DNA of 64,000 bases, taken from Polycladomyces subterraneus (GTDB taxonomy: Bacteria > Bacillota > Bacilli > Thermoactinomycetales > JIR-001). The DNA lies in the NCBI RefSeq assembly GCF_030433435.1, contig NZ_JANRHH010000031.1, positions 62,001 to 126,000 of the forward strand, written 5' to 3'. Under the pieces are notes generated by a model. The model was not told where the DNA came from, did no database searches, and was given only the letters and a program-made list of their open reading frames with translations. This document shows positions 18,071 to 27,831 of this stretch, in pieces. Each line of letters begins with the position of its first letter. The stretch's first letter is position 1. The position numbers and the translations under genes were made by a program.

Positions 18071-18095
18071 ACCGCCCAAATGGGCGGTTTTTTCC
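18071..18095 (+). terminator. azoR terminator
   Basis: ACCGCCCA-AA-TGGGCGGT stem followed by TTTTTCC. Confidence 0.85.
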
Positions 18096-18157
18096 TTTTA
18101 TTGTCCACCACATCATTTGTTTCTCTTGATGGGAAACTATTCGCAGGGGGTGGAAAC

Positions 18158-18445
18158 ATGGCTCGAAAACGGCGCAGGCGATTGTTGGTGCCCGAGTCGC
18201 GGCCGGCCCTGGCGCGCTTGAAAGCCCAAGTGATGAGCAAAGAATTGGGTGTAGGACCGCTGTCGCCCGACCAGGTCAAAATGGAAGTGGCCAAGCAAGT
18301 CGGCGTACCCCTTAAACCCGGTGACAACGGAGATTTGAAAACGTCCGATGCCGGAAAAATCGGCGGCACCATCGGTGGCCACATGGTACGGGAAATGGTC
18401 AAACTGGCGCAGGAGCAGCTGGCGCGTCAACGATCCCAGCCCTAG
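18158..18445 (+). CDS. Alpha/beta-type small acid-soluble spore protein
   Basis: The 95-residue protein has the two conserved alpha/beta SASP helices: LLVPESRPALARLKAQVMSK with ELGVG, and SDAGKIGGTIGGHMVREMVK. These proteins coat spore DNA and protect it from UV and heat. The Arg-rich N-terminus (ARKRRRR) and long linker are divergent from classical SspA/B. GGGGGTGG precedes ATG 18158. A single gene, probably expressed in the forespore under SigG; I could not place a promoter with confidence because the azoR terminator is only about 60 nt upstream. Confidence 0.88.
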   Translation: MARKRRRRLLVPESRPALARLKAQVMSKELGVGPLSPDQVKMEVAKQVGVPLKPGDNGDLKTSDAGKIGGTIGGHMVREMVKLAQEQLARQRSQP

Positions 18446-18477
18446 ACCACGGTTCATTTGGGTCGTCAGGTTGTCGA

Positions 18478-18600
18478 CAATGTCCGAGGGATCCGATTTC
18501 TCACGCGTGACCTTTGAGCGCAGTGATTCAGGAGCGAGAGGGAAATCGGCACACCCGGAATCGCAGGTGGCCAAAACATGTTGTCAGCAGTCTCACGGCC
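18478..18600. repeat. Dispersed intergenic repeat, copy 3 (degenerate)
   Basis: GGAGCGAGAGGGAAATCGG resembles the core of the copies at 32750 and 39262 (GAGCGGAGACGGGAAATCGG). The right end TTGTCAGCAGTCTCACGGCC is the reverse complement of the CGTGAGACTGCTGA end of the copy at 32586. Confidence 0.5.
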
Positions 18601-18731
18601 CATTTGGACCACCAACCTGTTTCATCATTGTAAAAGATTGATCAATTTTTCGCGAGATATTGATAAGAAAGGAGACGGATTGGGTCGTTTTTGTCATAAT
18701 GATAGAGGAGTGGGATTGAGGAGGGCGCCAA

Positions 18732-19853
18732 ATGGAACGTGTATTGCTACTGTCGATGGGATTTGGTGCCGGGCACAACTCGGCGGCACAAGCATTGTTA
18801 CATGTGATGGAACAGCGAAACGCACGAGTGATGTACGTTGATTTGTTGGACTGGATACCGACGAAGGCACATCCTCTCCTCCAAACCGGGTATCACCGTA
18901 TGTTGAACCGGTTTCCGTCAGTGTATCACTATCTGTATGATTGGACACATCAGTCCCGTTGGTTTCGTTATGTTTCCGGGGAAGCGATCAAGCGGGCGGG
19001 GTGGATGATCCGGCGCCAATTAGTACGGCGACTATCTCAATTCCGTCCAACAAAGGTGGTAGCGACTCATCCGTTCGCATTGATGTGGTTGTCTTCCCAC
19101 TGGCGTCGCATCCCTTCATTCTGCGTGGTAACCGATTATGAAATTCATCCCATTTGGCTGTCGGGCGCACCTGATGTGTTGTGCACGGCCAGCGGAATTT
19201 CTGTTCCTCCACAGGCGCAACGCCGTTTGTGGCAATCTGCCACCAGGATTGTCGAGACAGGTATTCCCGTGAAAAGGGAATTTCTCCAAAACGTGTCGAA
19301 GCAGGAAGCGCGACGTTTGTTGGGATTGAGTCCGGAACGTCCGGTAGTATTGGTGATGGGCGGCGGGGAAGGGATGGGGCCCGTCCGCGAAACCGTACGG
19401 GAATTGGAGAAAGCAGGCCCCATTTGTCAAGTCGTGGTGCTGACAGGGAAAAATGAAGCCCTGATGTATGAGCTGACCCGTCATTCTCTGCCACCCCACA
19501 TTCGCGTAGAGGGATTCCAACCCGATGTCCCCTTGTTCATGGATGCTGCAGACCTGTTGATCACCAAGCCGGGTGGACTCACCATAACGGAAGCGATGGT
19601 CAAACGTTTACCCCTGTTACTGTTGAACGCATTGCCGGGGCAGGAAGAGGCGAACCGGAGATACCTATTGCGCCATCGAGTGGCGGAAACGGTTCAGTTC
19701 GGTCGATTGACACAACAGATGAAGCGTTGGTTGGAGTCACCGGCCCGTCGGGAACACATTGCCCGAGTCATGTCGAATCTGGCATCCGGAAATGCGGCTG
19801 ATCGAATCGCTGATGAAGTTTTGCAACCGGCACGTCACCGGGTGTTGCGATGA
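18732..19853 (+). CDS. MGDG-synthase/UgtP-family glycosyltransferase
   Basis: The 373-residue GT-B protein has an N-terminal LLLSMGFGAGHNSAAQAL segment typical of MGDG synthase, UgtP and MurG relatives. Its C-terminal half holds VLVMGGGEGMGPV and the nucleotide-sugar site DLLITKPGGLTITEAMVKRLPLL. Family members transfer glucose or galactose to diacylglycerol at the inner membrane face, making glycolipids and the lipoteichoic-acid anchor. No ribosome site stronger than GAGGAGGGCGCC is needed for ATG 18732. The exact acceptor is inferred, not shown. Confidence 0.82.
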   Translation: MERVLLLSMGFGAGHNSAAQALLHVMEQRNARVMYVDLLDWIPTKAHPLLQTGYHRMLNRFPSVYHYLYDWTHQSRWFRYVSGEAIKRAGWMIRRQLVRRLSQFRPTKVVATHPFALMWLSSHWRRIPSFCVVTDYEIHPIWLSGAPDVLCTASGISVPPQAQRRLWQSATRIVETGIPVKREFLQNVSKQEARRLLGLSPERPVVLVMGGGEGMGPVRETVRELEKAGPICQVVVLTGKNEALMYELTRHSLPPHIRVEGFQPDVPLFMDAADLLITKPGGLTITEAMVKRLPLLLLNALPGQEEANRRYLLRHRVAETVQFGRLTQQMKRWLESPARREHIARVMSNLASGNAADRIADEVLQPARHRVLR

Positions 19854-19920
19854 TCTTCCCGCAAAAAGGCTTGCAAGCACCTGCTTTTGATGCATATGCT
19901 GGGAGGAGAGGAGTGGTTGG

Positions 19921-20940
19921 ATGCGTTTGGTAACCTATGTGATCAAAGAAGACGTGTTGAACATCCGGGCGGAAGAGCATGGCGATGCCCGGATCGGTTG
20001 GGTGCAGGATGGGTATGTTTGGGATATCGGTTTTGCACAGGAATGGGCCATGTTGGAAAAGGGAATGCCGTTTCCCCGTGCGATCCCGACAGATATGGTT
20101 GCGTTCCTGGAAACAGGGGCGGATGGCCTTTCATTGTTGCGTCAGGTGATCGATGCTTGCCGGGGTACACATCCTGATCAAGTGAAAGTGGAGGGTGAAC
20201 CGGTGGCATTGTCGCTTGCGGAAGTCCGTTTGCTTCCGCCGGTGCCCAGACCGCCCAGCTTTCGTGATTTCTACGCGTTTGAACAGCATGTCAAAACGGC
20301 GCGGGCACGACGCGGCCTCGATATGATTTCTGAATGGTATTATTTTCCTGTTTTTTATTTTTCCAATCATCAGACTATAGTGGGACATGAGCAACCAGTA
20401 TACCGCCCGAAAAACACCCAATGTTTGGATTATGAGTTGGAAGTGGCATGTATCATCGGGAAAAAGGGACGCAATATCCCCCGAGACTCAGCAAGGGAAT
20501 ATATCGCGGGATTGTGCATTCTCAACGATTGGAGCGCACGGGATGTTCAGCTTGAGGAAATGAAAGTGGGTTTGGGACCGGCCAAAGGGAAAGATTTTGC
20601 CACTTCGTTGGGACCGTGGTTGGTCACCTTGGATGAGCTGGAAGACCGAAGAACCGGTGATCATTGGGATTTGGCGATGACTGCCCGGGTCAACGGGGTT
20701 GAATTGTCCCGCGGCAATCTCCGGGATTTGCACTTTTCCTTTGCGGAAATGATCGAGCGAGCTTCTCAGGATGTTTTTTTGTATCCTGGAGACGTAATCG
20801 GGTCCGGCACAGTCGGAACCGGGTGTATTTTGGAGCTGGGTACAGAGGTGCATCGTTGGTTGGAACCGGATGATGTGATAGAGCTGGAAGTGGAGCGCTT
20901 GGGCGTTCTTCGCAACCGCATCGTGGCGCGGCATGATTGA
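19921..20940 (+). CDS. Fumarylacetoacetate hydrolase (FAH) family protein
   Basis: The 339-residue protein has an FAH N-terminal-like region and the catalytic FAH domain (about 115-335). Metal-ligand segments seen are DYELEVACIIGKKG and LNDWSARDVQLEE, with KGKDFATSLGPWLVT and PGDVIGSGTVGTGC. Family enzymes cleave or decarboxylate acyl-pyruvates and related beta-diketo acids with Mg2+. The neighbours give no pathway clue. GGAGGAGAGGAG precedes the ATG. Confidence 0.85.
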   Translation: MRLVTYVIKEDVLNIRAEEHGDARIGWVQDGYVWDIGFAQEWAMLEKGMPFPRAIPTDMVAFLETGADGLSLLRQVIDACRGTHPDQVKVEGEPVALSLAEVRLLPPVPRPPSFRDFYAFEQHVKTARARRGLDMISEWYYFPVFYFSNHQTIVGHEQPVYRPKNTQCLDYELEVACIIGKKGRNIPRDSAREYIAGLCILNDWSARDVQLEEMKVGLGPAKGKDFATSLGPWLVTLDELEDRRTGDHWDLAMTARVNGVELSRGNLRDLHFSFAEMIERASQDVFLYPGDVIGSGTVGTGCILELGTEVHRWLEPDDVIELEVERLGVLRNRIVARHD

Positions 20941-21037
20941 TGTCCGGTTTCCCGTGGAACCGGACATTTTTCTACTGGGAACGGACAAATTTCGCCGTAA
21001 TGACGATGTCTGTTCGATATTGTTCAAAAAAAAGGGT

Positions 21038-21067
21038 TTGACAAACGTATTTTTTTTGTTGGATAAT
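21038..21067 (+). promoter_or_regulatory. hom promoter
   Basis: TTGACA (21038-21043), an 18-nt spacer, then GATAAT (21062-21067), ahead of the SAM riboswitch. Confidence 0.7.
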
Positions 21068-21098
21068 AGTGACTAATTAAATAGGGATCAACCACTGA

Positions 21099-21280
21099 CT
21101 CGTTATCGAGAGAGGCGGAGGGACTGGCCCGATGAAGCCCGGCAACCATGTTCGGCCCCTGCGTTGTAGGCAGGGTACGGGCATAAGGTGCCAATTCCTG
21201 CAGTACCTTCGGGTGCTGAGAGATAAGGAGCAGGGTGGCGTGGATACATGTCCCCTCTTCTTATCTTTGGAAGAGGGTTT
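21099..21280 (+). ncRNA. SAM-I (S-box) riboswitch and terminator for hom
   Basis: The S-box core GAGAGGCGGAGGGACTGGCC, GATGAAGCCCGGCAACC, GGTGCCAATTCC and a GATAA partner for P1 are all present. A terminator CCCTCTTC-9 nt-GAAGAGGG with GTTTTGAATTTTT follows (21252-21280). High SAM would form the aptamer and terminate transcription before homoserine dehydrogenase, linking it to methionine demand. Confidence 0.95.
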
Positions 21281-21306
21281 TGAATTTTTAAAGGGGGGAG
21301 CAGGCG

Positions 21307-22620
21307 ATGAAGCGTGTCGATGTTGCGTTGTTGGGACTGGGAACGGTGGGAACGGGAACATACAAAATGCTCCAGTCCAATCAGGACGTGATTGCACGCA
21401 AAACGGGCACGCTGTTTGAAGTCCGCCGCATTCTGGTGCGGGATTTAACCAAGAAACGAAAGGTGGAAGGCGTGAAACATCTCCTGACCACCCGCTTTGA
21501 GGATGTATTGGAAGCGGGGGTGCAGGTGGTGATTGAAGCGATGGGCGGAATTGAACCCACGCTCACCTATGTGGTGAAAGCGATCGAAGCGGGATGTCAC
21601 GTTGTGACCGCCAATAAGGAGCTAATCGCCAAACACGGGGTGGAGCTGGAGCAGCTGGCGCGTGAAAAGGGCGTTCAATTGTTGTATGAAGCCAGTGTGG
21701 GCGGCGGCATCCCCGTTTTGGGTACCTTGCAGCATTTGTTGAAAGCGAACCGCATTCATAAGGTTTCCGGGATTGTCAACGGTACCTGTAATTATATTTT
21801 GACGCAAATGACTGAACATGGACGTTCGTTTGACTCTGTTCTTGCGGAGGCGCAGGAAAAAGGATACGCTGAAGCCGATCCGACTGCAGACGTCGAAGGC
21901 TTCGATTCGGCTCACAAACTGGCGATTCTCTGCCGGTTGGCTTTCGGGGTGGATGTGGCGGTGGATGACATCCCGCGGAAAGGGATCACGGACATCACGG
22001 TCGCCGAATTGGAGATTGCCCGTCGACTGGGATATTCGATCAAATTGCTCGCCCAAGCTGAACAATACGGTGAAGAAGGACCGGTAGCATTGCAAGTAGC
22101 GCCCACCCTGGTGCCGCTTTCCCATCCGCTTTCCGGGGTTCGCGGCGTTTACAACGCCATCCATGTGGAAGGCGATGTTGTGCAAGATGTGACACTGGTG
22201 GGTCAAGGTGCGGGTGAACAACCCACCGGCAGTGCGGTGGTGGAAGATTTGTGTAATGTGTACCGACTGCCTGCTTTGCGCGCTGCCTCCCTTCGTCGAC
22301 CGATGATTTTGCCGGCGGGTGAAGAAAGCGGTGTCCAGTTCCTCCTGATCGAGACGGAGGAAGTATTGGCTGCCGACACGGCGGACAAGTGGAAATCGGA
22401 GCTCGTCGATACAGGCATCCAAGTGCTGGATGCAGTCATTTATCCGGATCATGGACGGAGCCATGCCGCTTTCCTCGTTCGCAACTGGGAGCCGCGGCTG
22501 GCTTCAGTTCTACCGGCGGAATGGGAAGTGTCCGTCAAACGGATCATTACCCGCCCGGTGTTGGCGGCCTCTGTGGCGCAAGAAGAAAAAGAAGTGGTGA
22601 GTGCGGGTTCCGTCAACTGA
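21307..22620 (+). CDS. hom: Homoserine dehydrogenase
   Basis: The 437-residue enzyme makes homoserine from aspartate semialdehyde, the branch point to methionine and threonine. The nucleotide-binding GLGTVGTG (10-17), VTANKELIAKHG, GIVNGTCNYILTQM and EAQEKGYAEADPTADVEGFD mark the catalytic domain. The C-terminus from about 345 looks like an ACT regulatory domain (VQFLLIETEEVLAADT...). It is preceded by a SAM riboswitch and AAGGGGGGAG. It stands alone rather than with thrC-thrB, consistent with a methionine-directed copy. Confidence 0.95.
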   Translation: MKRVDVALLGLGTVGTGTYKMLQSNQDVIARKTGTLFEVRRILVRDLTKKRKVEGVKHLLTTRFEDVLEAGVQVVIEAMGGIEPTLTYVVKAIEAGCHVVTANKELIAKHGVELEQLAREKGVQLLYEASVGGGIPVLGTLQHLLKANRIHKVSGIVNGTCNYILTQMTEHGRSFDSVLAEAQEKGYAEADPTADVEGFDSAHKLAILCRLAFGVDVAVDDIPRKGITDITVAELEIARRLGYSIKLLAQAEQYGEEGPVALQVAPTLVPLSHPLSGVRGVYNAIHVEGDVVQDVTLVGQGAGEQPTGSAVVEDLCNVYRLPALRAASLRRPMILPAGEESGVQFLLIETEEVLAADTADKWKSELVDTGIQVLDAVIYPDHGRSHAAFLVRNWEPRLASVLPAEWEVSVKRIITRPVLAASVAQEEKEVVSAGSVN

Positions 22621-22704
22621 TGTGGAGTGAAGACGCTTTTGGGAGCGGGTCCGATGTTTTAGTCTATAACGTGTCTTGTCATTCCGTAAGGAAGCAATGT
22701 TTTT

Positions 22705-22868
22705 CCAGGCGAGCGAAGACCTAAGCCCTGACTGAGCGAAGACTCGGGAAGCGCAAGATTGAAATTGCGGGCAATTTCCTCAAAGCAAAGCGTACTTTGC
22801 CCACGTCCTGCGCTGACCTGGGCGGAGCGGAGATGGGGGATCGGAGCTCGTGAAATTTGACATCAACC
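22705..22868. repeat. Dispersed intergenic repeat, copy 4
   Basis: The left part (GAGCGAAGACCTAAGCCC, CTGAGCGAAGACT, GCAATTTCCTC, CTGCGCT) aligns in order with 26299-26392. The right part GAGCGGAGATGGGGGATCGG resembles the cores at 32750 and 39262. AAGCGTACTTTGCC and CTGCGC link it to copies 1 and 2. No coding frame in this 348-nt gap. Confidence 0.65.
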
Positions 22869-22870
22869 TG

Positions 22871-22905
22871 ACCGCCTTCCTGCGTTTTGCGGGAAGGCGG
22901 TTTTT
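22871..22905 (+). terminator. hom terminator
   Basis: ACCGCCTTCC-10 nt-GGGAAGGCGG stem followed by TTTTTGG; it lies just after repeat copy 4. Confidence 0.85.
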
Positions 22906-22968
22906 GGTGTCCGGGAAATTCGGGTACAATGAGGGGGATATCGTCCGATCTCGGGTAGGAAGGTATGA

Positions 22969-24360
22969 ATGATGAAAAAGAACGAAACGATGATTCGCCT
23001 GAAAAAGGGGGAAACCATCCAGCTCCCGATCCGTCGTTTGGGCATCAACGGGGAGGGAGTCGGATTTTATCAAAAACAAGTGGTGTTCGTCGACGGGGCC
23101 ATTCCGGGTGAGGTAGTGGTGGCCCGTGTGGAAAGCGTGGAACGACGGTTTGCCAAAGCCCGTCTGCTTCGGATTCTGAAGCGATCTCCTCACCGGATTC
23201 AACCGCCGTGTCCGGTTTATGCCGATTGCGGGGGGTGCCAACTACAGCATATCGATTATCCGATGCAGTTGAAGCTGAAAAAGGAATTGGTGGAAGAAGC
23301 GTTTGCCCGTTACACTTCCTTGCGGAAATTGCCGATCGAAGAGATGGTGGGGATGGACGAACCGTGGCGATACCGCAACAAGGCCCAACTGCCTGTGCAA
23401 TTACGGGGGCAAAAGGTGTTGATGGGCATGTATTCGGCCCGTTCCCATCGGTTGGTCGACATGAGGGAGTGCGGGGTACAGCATCCCGAGACCAACCGCA
23501 TTCTGGAAACAGCGCGCAAAACGGTGGAGGAGCTTGGCATTCCCATCTACGATGAAAAGAAACATACGGGTGTGTTGCGCCATTTGGTGGTCCGCTTTGG
23601 GTTTCAGACGGAAGAAGCCCAATTGGTGCTGGTGTGCCGTACCGACGAATTGCCGCGAGAACGAGAGCTGGTGATGCGTCTGGTTCGTCGCTTGCCGCAG
23701 GTGAAAAGCATCGTGCTCAACGTCAACCCGAAACGCACCTCTCTTGTCTTTGGTGAGAAAACGCGCATTTTGTGGGGCAAGGAAACAGTGGATGAGCGAC
23801 TGAATGAAAAAGTGTACGCGTTATCGGCTACGGCGTTTTTCCAGCTCAACCCGATCCAGACCGTGAAATTGTACGACTTGGTGAAGGAAGCCGCCGCGCT
23901 GACGGGGAAAGAAACCGTCATCGACGCCTATTGCGGGGTAGGGACCATCGGTTTGTGGTTGGCGGATCGTGCCGCCCGCATCATCGGGATGGACACAATC
24001 CCTTCAGCGGTTGAGGATGCCCGACGTAACGCGAAACGGAACGGGATCGGCCACGCCGAGTATCATGTCGGTCGAGCGGAAGATTTGTTGCCCCGGTGGG
24101 TCAAAGCGGGGTTACGGCCCGATGTGGTTGTGGTCGACCCACCGCGGACTGGTCTAGGTCAGCCGTTGATCGATATGCTAAGGGAAGTGCACGTGCCGCG
24201 GCTGGTGTACGTGTCCTGTAATCCGTCCACTCTGGCCAAAGATTGTGAGCAATTGCTGCAAGGGGGGTACGAGCTGAAACGGTTGGTTCCGGTTGATATG
24301 TTCCCCCAAACCGCCCATGTGGAAACGGTGTGTACCCTGTCTGGCTCCAAAAAAAAGTGA
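22969..24360 (+). CDS. rlmCD: 23S rRNA (uracil-C5)-methyltransferase, RlmCD/TrmA family
   Basis: The 463-residue protein has a TRAM RNA-binding domain (about 10-70), a 4Fe-4S cysteine cluster (CPVYADCGGCQLQH, about 80-93) and a Rossmann methyltransferase domain. YCGVGTIGLWLADRA binds SAM, VVVDPPRTGLG is motif IV, and VSCNPSTLAKDC contains the catalytic cysteine. Gram-positive members methylate 23S rRNA U747/U1939. The paralogue choice among RlmC/RlmD/RlmCD is by family, not proven. It is monocistronic, starting at adjacent ATGs after GGAAGG. Confidence 0.92.
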   Translation: MMKKNETMIRLKKGETIQLPIRRLGINGEGVGFYQKQVVFVDGAIPGEVVVARVESVERRFAKARLLRILKRSPHRIQPPCPVYADCGGCQLQHIDYPMQLKLKKELVEEAFARYTSLRKLPIEEMVGMDEPWRYRNKAQLPVQLRGQKVLMGMYSARSHRLVDMRECGVQHPETNRILETARKTVEELGIPIYDEKKHTGVLRHLVVRFGFQTEEAQLVLVCRTDELPRERELVMRLVRRLPQVKSIVLNVNPKRTSLVFGEKTRILWGKETVDERLNEKVYALSATAFFQLNPIQTVKLYDLVKEAAALTGKETVIDAYCGVGTIGLWLADRAARIIGMDTIPSAVEDARRNAKRNGIGHAEYHVGRAEDLLPRWVKAGLRPDVVVVDPPRTGLGQPLIDMLREVHVPRLVYVSCNPSTLAKDCEQLLQGGYELKRLVPVDMFPQTAHVETVCTLSGSKKK

Positions 24361-24448
24361 TCCGTAGTAAAACATTCAAATTTGGAAATGGTGAAAAGTG
24401 ATCGCTGTCGCCCGTCCAAGCGACTCCGGAACGTATTTGCGAGGGTAG

Positions 24449-24508
24449 GCAAGCGGCCCGCATTTGGATGTGACTTTCCAATACGGGTCGCTTGTCCACT
24501 TTTTATCG
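24449..24508 (+). terminator. Terminator between convergent rlmCD and lipoprotein genes
   Basis: AAGCGGCCCGCATTTGGA pairs with TCCAATACGGGTCGCTT around a short loop; GTCCACTTTTTATCG follows on the plus strand. Confidence 0.7.
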
Positions 24509-24513
24509 TTTTC

Positions 24514-26079
24514 TTACCGAATCTCCAGCTTCTCCGTCAATCGGGTGTCTTTATCCTGTTTCAACCGGATATATGCGGTGCCTTTCGCCCCCGGGTCGAT
24601 TTGTGCGGTCAAGGCCATTTCGGCATGTCCTTTGCTGTCCGACTTCAGTTGGAACGGGGCGCTGTAACCGTAAGTACTCGGCCAGGAACCGTCTGCGTTG
24701 CGGAACTTGGCCACTTGTTTCCCGCCTTCCAAATAGAGGCCGAGTCGGTATCCGTCGAGTGTTGTGCCCGGCTGCATCCCGTCAGCCATCACACGGATCG
24801 TCACCGTTTTTCCGGCGGGAATCGGGTTGGGATGTTCTGATATGTACCGGATATCCCCGGAGGGCGGAGCGGGTTTACTCGAACCTGCGCCGTAGGAGCC
24901 CGGTTTGAAGGTGGAGGGATCCCACCATTTGTATCCGTTGTCGGGAGGCGCCCATGGCTCCTTCTCCGGTTCGGTACTCTTGGCCGGTTGTTCCCATTCA
25001 TACAAACGGGTTGGTTGATCCAATTTCAATCCCGGTACTTCCGAAAGACGGGTATAGGATTCCTTTTTGGCCAACCAATTCACCAGATTGACCAACAAGA
25101 CGGCATCGTCCTGTTCGTGGAAACCATCATGCGTTTTTTTGGGTGCACCCGTCTCTTCATTCCGATATTTGGGCGTATCGTCTTCCACGGGAGACGAATC
25201 GCCGATGAAAGCTGCCTTTCCTTTCCCGGCTTTGGCGATGGCCACCATCGGGCCTTCGGGGATGCCACCCCCATTGTAGACGCCTTGGTCAACGGCGTGA
25301 CTCCATTTGGCATTGGTGCGGGGCAAATATACGATCCCCTTTGCTTTTTGCGGATCAAGAATAGCAACGGTCGATCCGGCGTGCATCGCAAAAGTTTGAA
25401 CGCCTTTCGTGATCCCGAATGCTTGATTCGGCGGGGCGATCTGGTTGGCCGTCACATCCCCGATCGCATTATAGCGGAAACGGACGCCGAAATGCTGGGC
25501 TAACCAGTCGGAACTGATGACATTCCGCATCGGGGGAGATGTGGCTTCTTCAGGGCTCATTCCCTTTGTCGGGCTGTTCCAGGCACCGCGTCGGTAACCG
25601 TTGAACACTTCGGACGGATCCCAGCGGTTTTTGTTTCTGTCGGCATTGTAATGGTCGGAGATGAACAGGATGCTGCCGCCGTTTTGAACATATTGCCACA
25701 GGGCGCTTTGCTCCGATTGTTTGTAGGGGTTGTTGGCTTCTCCGATTACGAATACGTCGTATGGGCGCAAGTCATCATAAGTGATCGGCTCTTTTTTGCG
25801 CAGTTCCTTCACTTCATAGCCTTCATCCGCCAATGCTTGGGCGAAGTTAGAAAAACCCCCGTCGATGACCCAGTCAGCCGATCCGGCTGTTTCTTCATGC
25901 GTGTTGTCAAACAACACTTTTTTCCCATTCGGCTTGTCGGGTACGATCACGGGGGCTTCATCCTTGGGTTTCACTTGTGGTTGGTGGCTGCATCCGGTGG
26001 CCATCAGCATCCAGGGAACAAACAAGGTCAGCAAGACCATGGTGGAAACGAGCACTTTTGCCATTTTGCTTTTGAGCAT
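24514..26079 (-). CDS. Large lipoprotein with a GATase-like (DUF4350-like) N-terminal domain
   Basis: The 521-residue protein has a lipoprotein signal ending LMATGCSH (lipidated Cys about residue 30). Next comes a Rossmann/GATase-like domain: KVLFDNTHEETAGSADWVID, FSNFAQALADEGYEV, YDVFVIGEANNPY, NGGSILFISDHYNADRN and AAFIGDSSPVEDDTPKYR. The C-terminal part after a Pro-rich linker looks like a beta-sandwich (about 430-521). It probably faces the outside of the membrane. The function is unknown; an extracellular sugar- or nucleic-acid-related role is only a guess. GGAGGTG precedes the ATG. Confidence 0.75.
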   Translation of the reverse strand: MLKSKMAKVLVSTMVLLTLFVPWMLMATGCSHQPQVKPKDEAPVIVPDKPNGKKVLFDNTHEETAGSADWVIDGGFSNFAQALADEGYEVKELRKKEPITYDDLRPYDVFVIGEANNPYKQSEQSALWQYVQNGGSILFISDHYNADRNKNRWDPSEVFNGYRRGAWNSPTKGMSPEEATSPPMRNVISSDWLAQHFGVRFRYNAIGDVTANQIAPPNQAFGITKGVQTFAMHAGSTVAILDPQKAKGIVYLPRTNAKWSHAVDQGVYNGGGIPEGPMVAIAKAGKGKAAFIGDSSPVEDDTPKYRNEETGAPKKTHDGFHEQDDAVLLVNLVNWLAKKESYTRLSEVPGLKLDQPTRLYEWEQPAKSTEPEKEPWAPPDNGYKWWDPSTFKPGSYGAGSSKPAPPSGDIRYISEHPNPIPAGKTVTIRVMADGMQPGTTLDGYRLGLYLEGGKQVAKFRNADGSWPSTYGYSAPFQLKSDSKGHAEMALTAQIDPGAKGTAYIRLKQDKDTRLTEKLEIR

Positions 26080-26163
26080 GAAGGCACCTCCGGGATGGGG
26101 ATAATCTCATTTTATCACTTTTTTTGGAATTATTCATGTATTTCTTGTCCACCTGTCGCTTAT

Positions 26164-26211
26164 CATAAAAAATCCCGCAGTTCAGCTCCATCATTCGAGC
26201 TGAACTGCGGG
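26164..26211 (-). terminator. mntH terminator
   Basis: A 15-bp perfect stem (CCCGCAGTTCAGCTC / GAGCTGAACTGCGGG) with an 8-nt loop. On the minus strand a TTTTTT run follows. Confidence 0.92.
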
Positions 26212-26295
26212 GAAGTGTCAAGAAGGAGAAGTGTTTTCCCGAGATAGGTTCCTGGGGGGCGTCTGATCGTTCACATCAGGCGGCAACGTTTCCTT

Positions 26296-26400
26296 GGGAG
26301 AGCGAAGACTAAGCCCATCGAGCGAAGTACTGGAATGCATAGTCCGTTCGCGAGCAATTTCCTCTTCAAAATTTTGCCCGAGCCTGCGCTTCCGGTTTTG
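26296..26400. repeat. Dispersed intergenic repeat, copy 5
   Basis: GAGCGAAGACTAAGCCC, CGAGCGAAGTACT, GAGCAATTTCCTC, TTTTGCCCGAGCCTGCGCT follow in the same order as in 22709-22814. It lies just downstream of mntH, between its stop and terminator. Confidence 0.6.
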
Positions 26401-26410
26401 TGTTGAAAAA

Positions 26411-27760
26411 CTACGCCAACAGTGTTGTATACAGCAGATATGCGTTCAACCCTGCGATGACAAATGCGATCGTCCACGCAACGACTTTCAACCATGTCGG
26501 GTTGGCGAATTCACCCATCTTCTTCTTGTCACTGGTAAACTGAACCAGCGGAAATACGGCGAAAGAAAGTTGCAGGGACAGGATCACCTGACTCAAAATC
26601 AACAGCTGCATCGTCCCGTTTTCCCCGTACATCGCGGTGACGATGACGGCTGGTACAATGGCGATCAGACGCGTGATCAGCCGGCGCAGCCACGGGGCAA
26701 GACGGATATTCAGAAATCCTTCCATGACGATCTGTCCGGCCAATGTACCGGTCAGTGTAGAGTTTTGCCCCGAAGCCAACAGTGCCACCCCGAACAGCAC
26801 ACTGGCGATGGAGGTGCCCAACAGCGGTGTAAGCAGGTGATATGCCTGCTCGATCCCGGCCACTTCCACGTTGCCGGAACGGTGGAATGTCGCTGCGGAC
26901 AATATCAGAATTGATGCGTTGATCAAAAGTGCAAAAAACAGTGCCGCCGTGGAGTCGACCGTCACGTACTTGATTGCTTCCCGCTTGCCTTTTGGTGTTT
27001 GGTCAAACTGACGCGTCTGCACGATCGACGAGTGCAGATACAAATTGTGAGGCATCACCGTCGCTCCGAGAATGCCGATAGCGATGTACAGCATTTCTGG
27101 GTTTTGGATGATTTGCGGATTCGGGACGAAGCCTTTCGCCACACCCATCCAGTCCGGTCTGGCCATCACCAGTTCCACTGCAAAGCAGATGCCGATGACA
27201 ACCAACAATGAGATGACGATCGATTCGATATAACGGAATCCTTTACTTTGCAGAAGCAGGATTAACAGCACATCCAATACGGTGATCATCACGCCGTAGA
27301 GGAGCGGGATCCCGAACAGCAGATTTAACGCGATCGCCGAACCAATCACTTCCGCCAGATCACAGGCGGCGATGGCCAACTCGCACAAGATCCACAACGC
27401 GATGGCTACCGGTTTGCTGTAGTGATCCCGACATGCCTGGGCCAAATCGCGCCCGGTCACAATGCCCAGCTTTCCTGACAAGGATTGCAGGATCATCGCC
27501 ATCACATTGGATAGCAGGATGACGGCCAACAGGGTGTAATTGAACAATGAGCCCCCTGCGATATCGGTAGCCCAGTTTCCGGGGTCCATATATCCGACCG
27601 CCACCAAATAACCGGGACCGGCAAACGCAAGGAATTTTCGGAGCCACGATCCCTTTTTCGGGATGGGCAAAGAACGGTATACTTCAGGTAATGACGGCTG
27701 TTGTCGTACCCGGCGCCATCCTCCGGAGTCGGGAGTGGTGTGGGGTGCTGTCATGGCCAT
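26411..27760 (-). CDS. mntH: Manganese/divalent-metal transporter, Nramp family
   Basis: The 449-residue protein has about 11 helices. The Nramp metal-site motif in helix 1 is seen as [15 protein letters not shown], and the helix-6 site as [35 protein letters not shown] is the conserved transport signature. It imports Mn2+ (and Fe2+) with protons. GAGGTG precedes the ATG at 27760. An MntR-like box lies upstream. Terminator and repeat copy 5 follow. Confidence 0.95.
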   Translation of the reverse strand: MAMTAPHTTPDSGGWRRVRQQPSLPEVYRSLPIPKKGSWLRKFLAFAGPGYLVAVGYMDPGNWATDIAGGSLFNYTLLAVILLSNVMAMILQSLSGKLGIVTGRDLAQACRDHYSKPVAIALWILCELAIAACDLAEVIGSAIALNLLFGIPLLYGVMITVLDVLLILLLQSKGFRYIESIVISLLVVIGICFAVELVMARPDWMGVAKGFVPNPQIIQNPEMLYIAIGILGATVMPHNLYLHSSIVQTRQFDQTPKGKREAIKYVTVDSTAALFFALLINASILILSAATFHRSGNVEVAGIEQAYHLLTPLLGTSIASVLFGVALLASGQNSTLTGTLAGQIVMEGFLNIRLAPWLRRLITRLIAIVPAVIVTAMYGENGTMQLLILSQVILSLQLSFAVFPLVQFTSDKKKMGEFANPTWLKVVAWTIAFVIAGLNAYLLYTTLLA

Positions 27761-27810
27761 GGTCCGATCACCTCTTTCTCTTAACTAACAAAGATGGTTC
27801 AAAGCGATTT

Positions 27811-27831
27811 TTTTGCACTAGGTCAACTTTT
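27811..27831 (-). promoter_or_regulatory. MntR-like operator
   Basis: TTTTGCACTAGGTCAACTTT lies about 50-70 nt upstream of the mntH start. It resembles Bacillus MntR boxes (TTTGC-nn-nAGG-nAAACTT). Mn2+-bound MntR repression is expected by analogy. Confidence 0.6.
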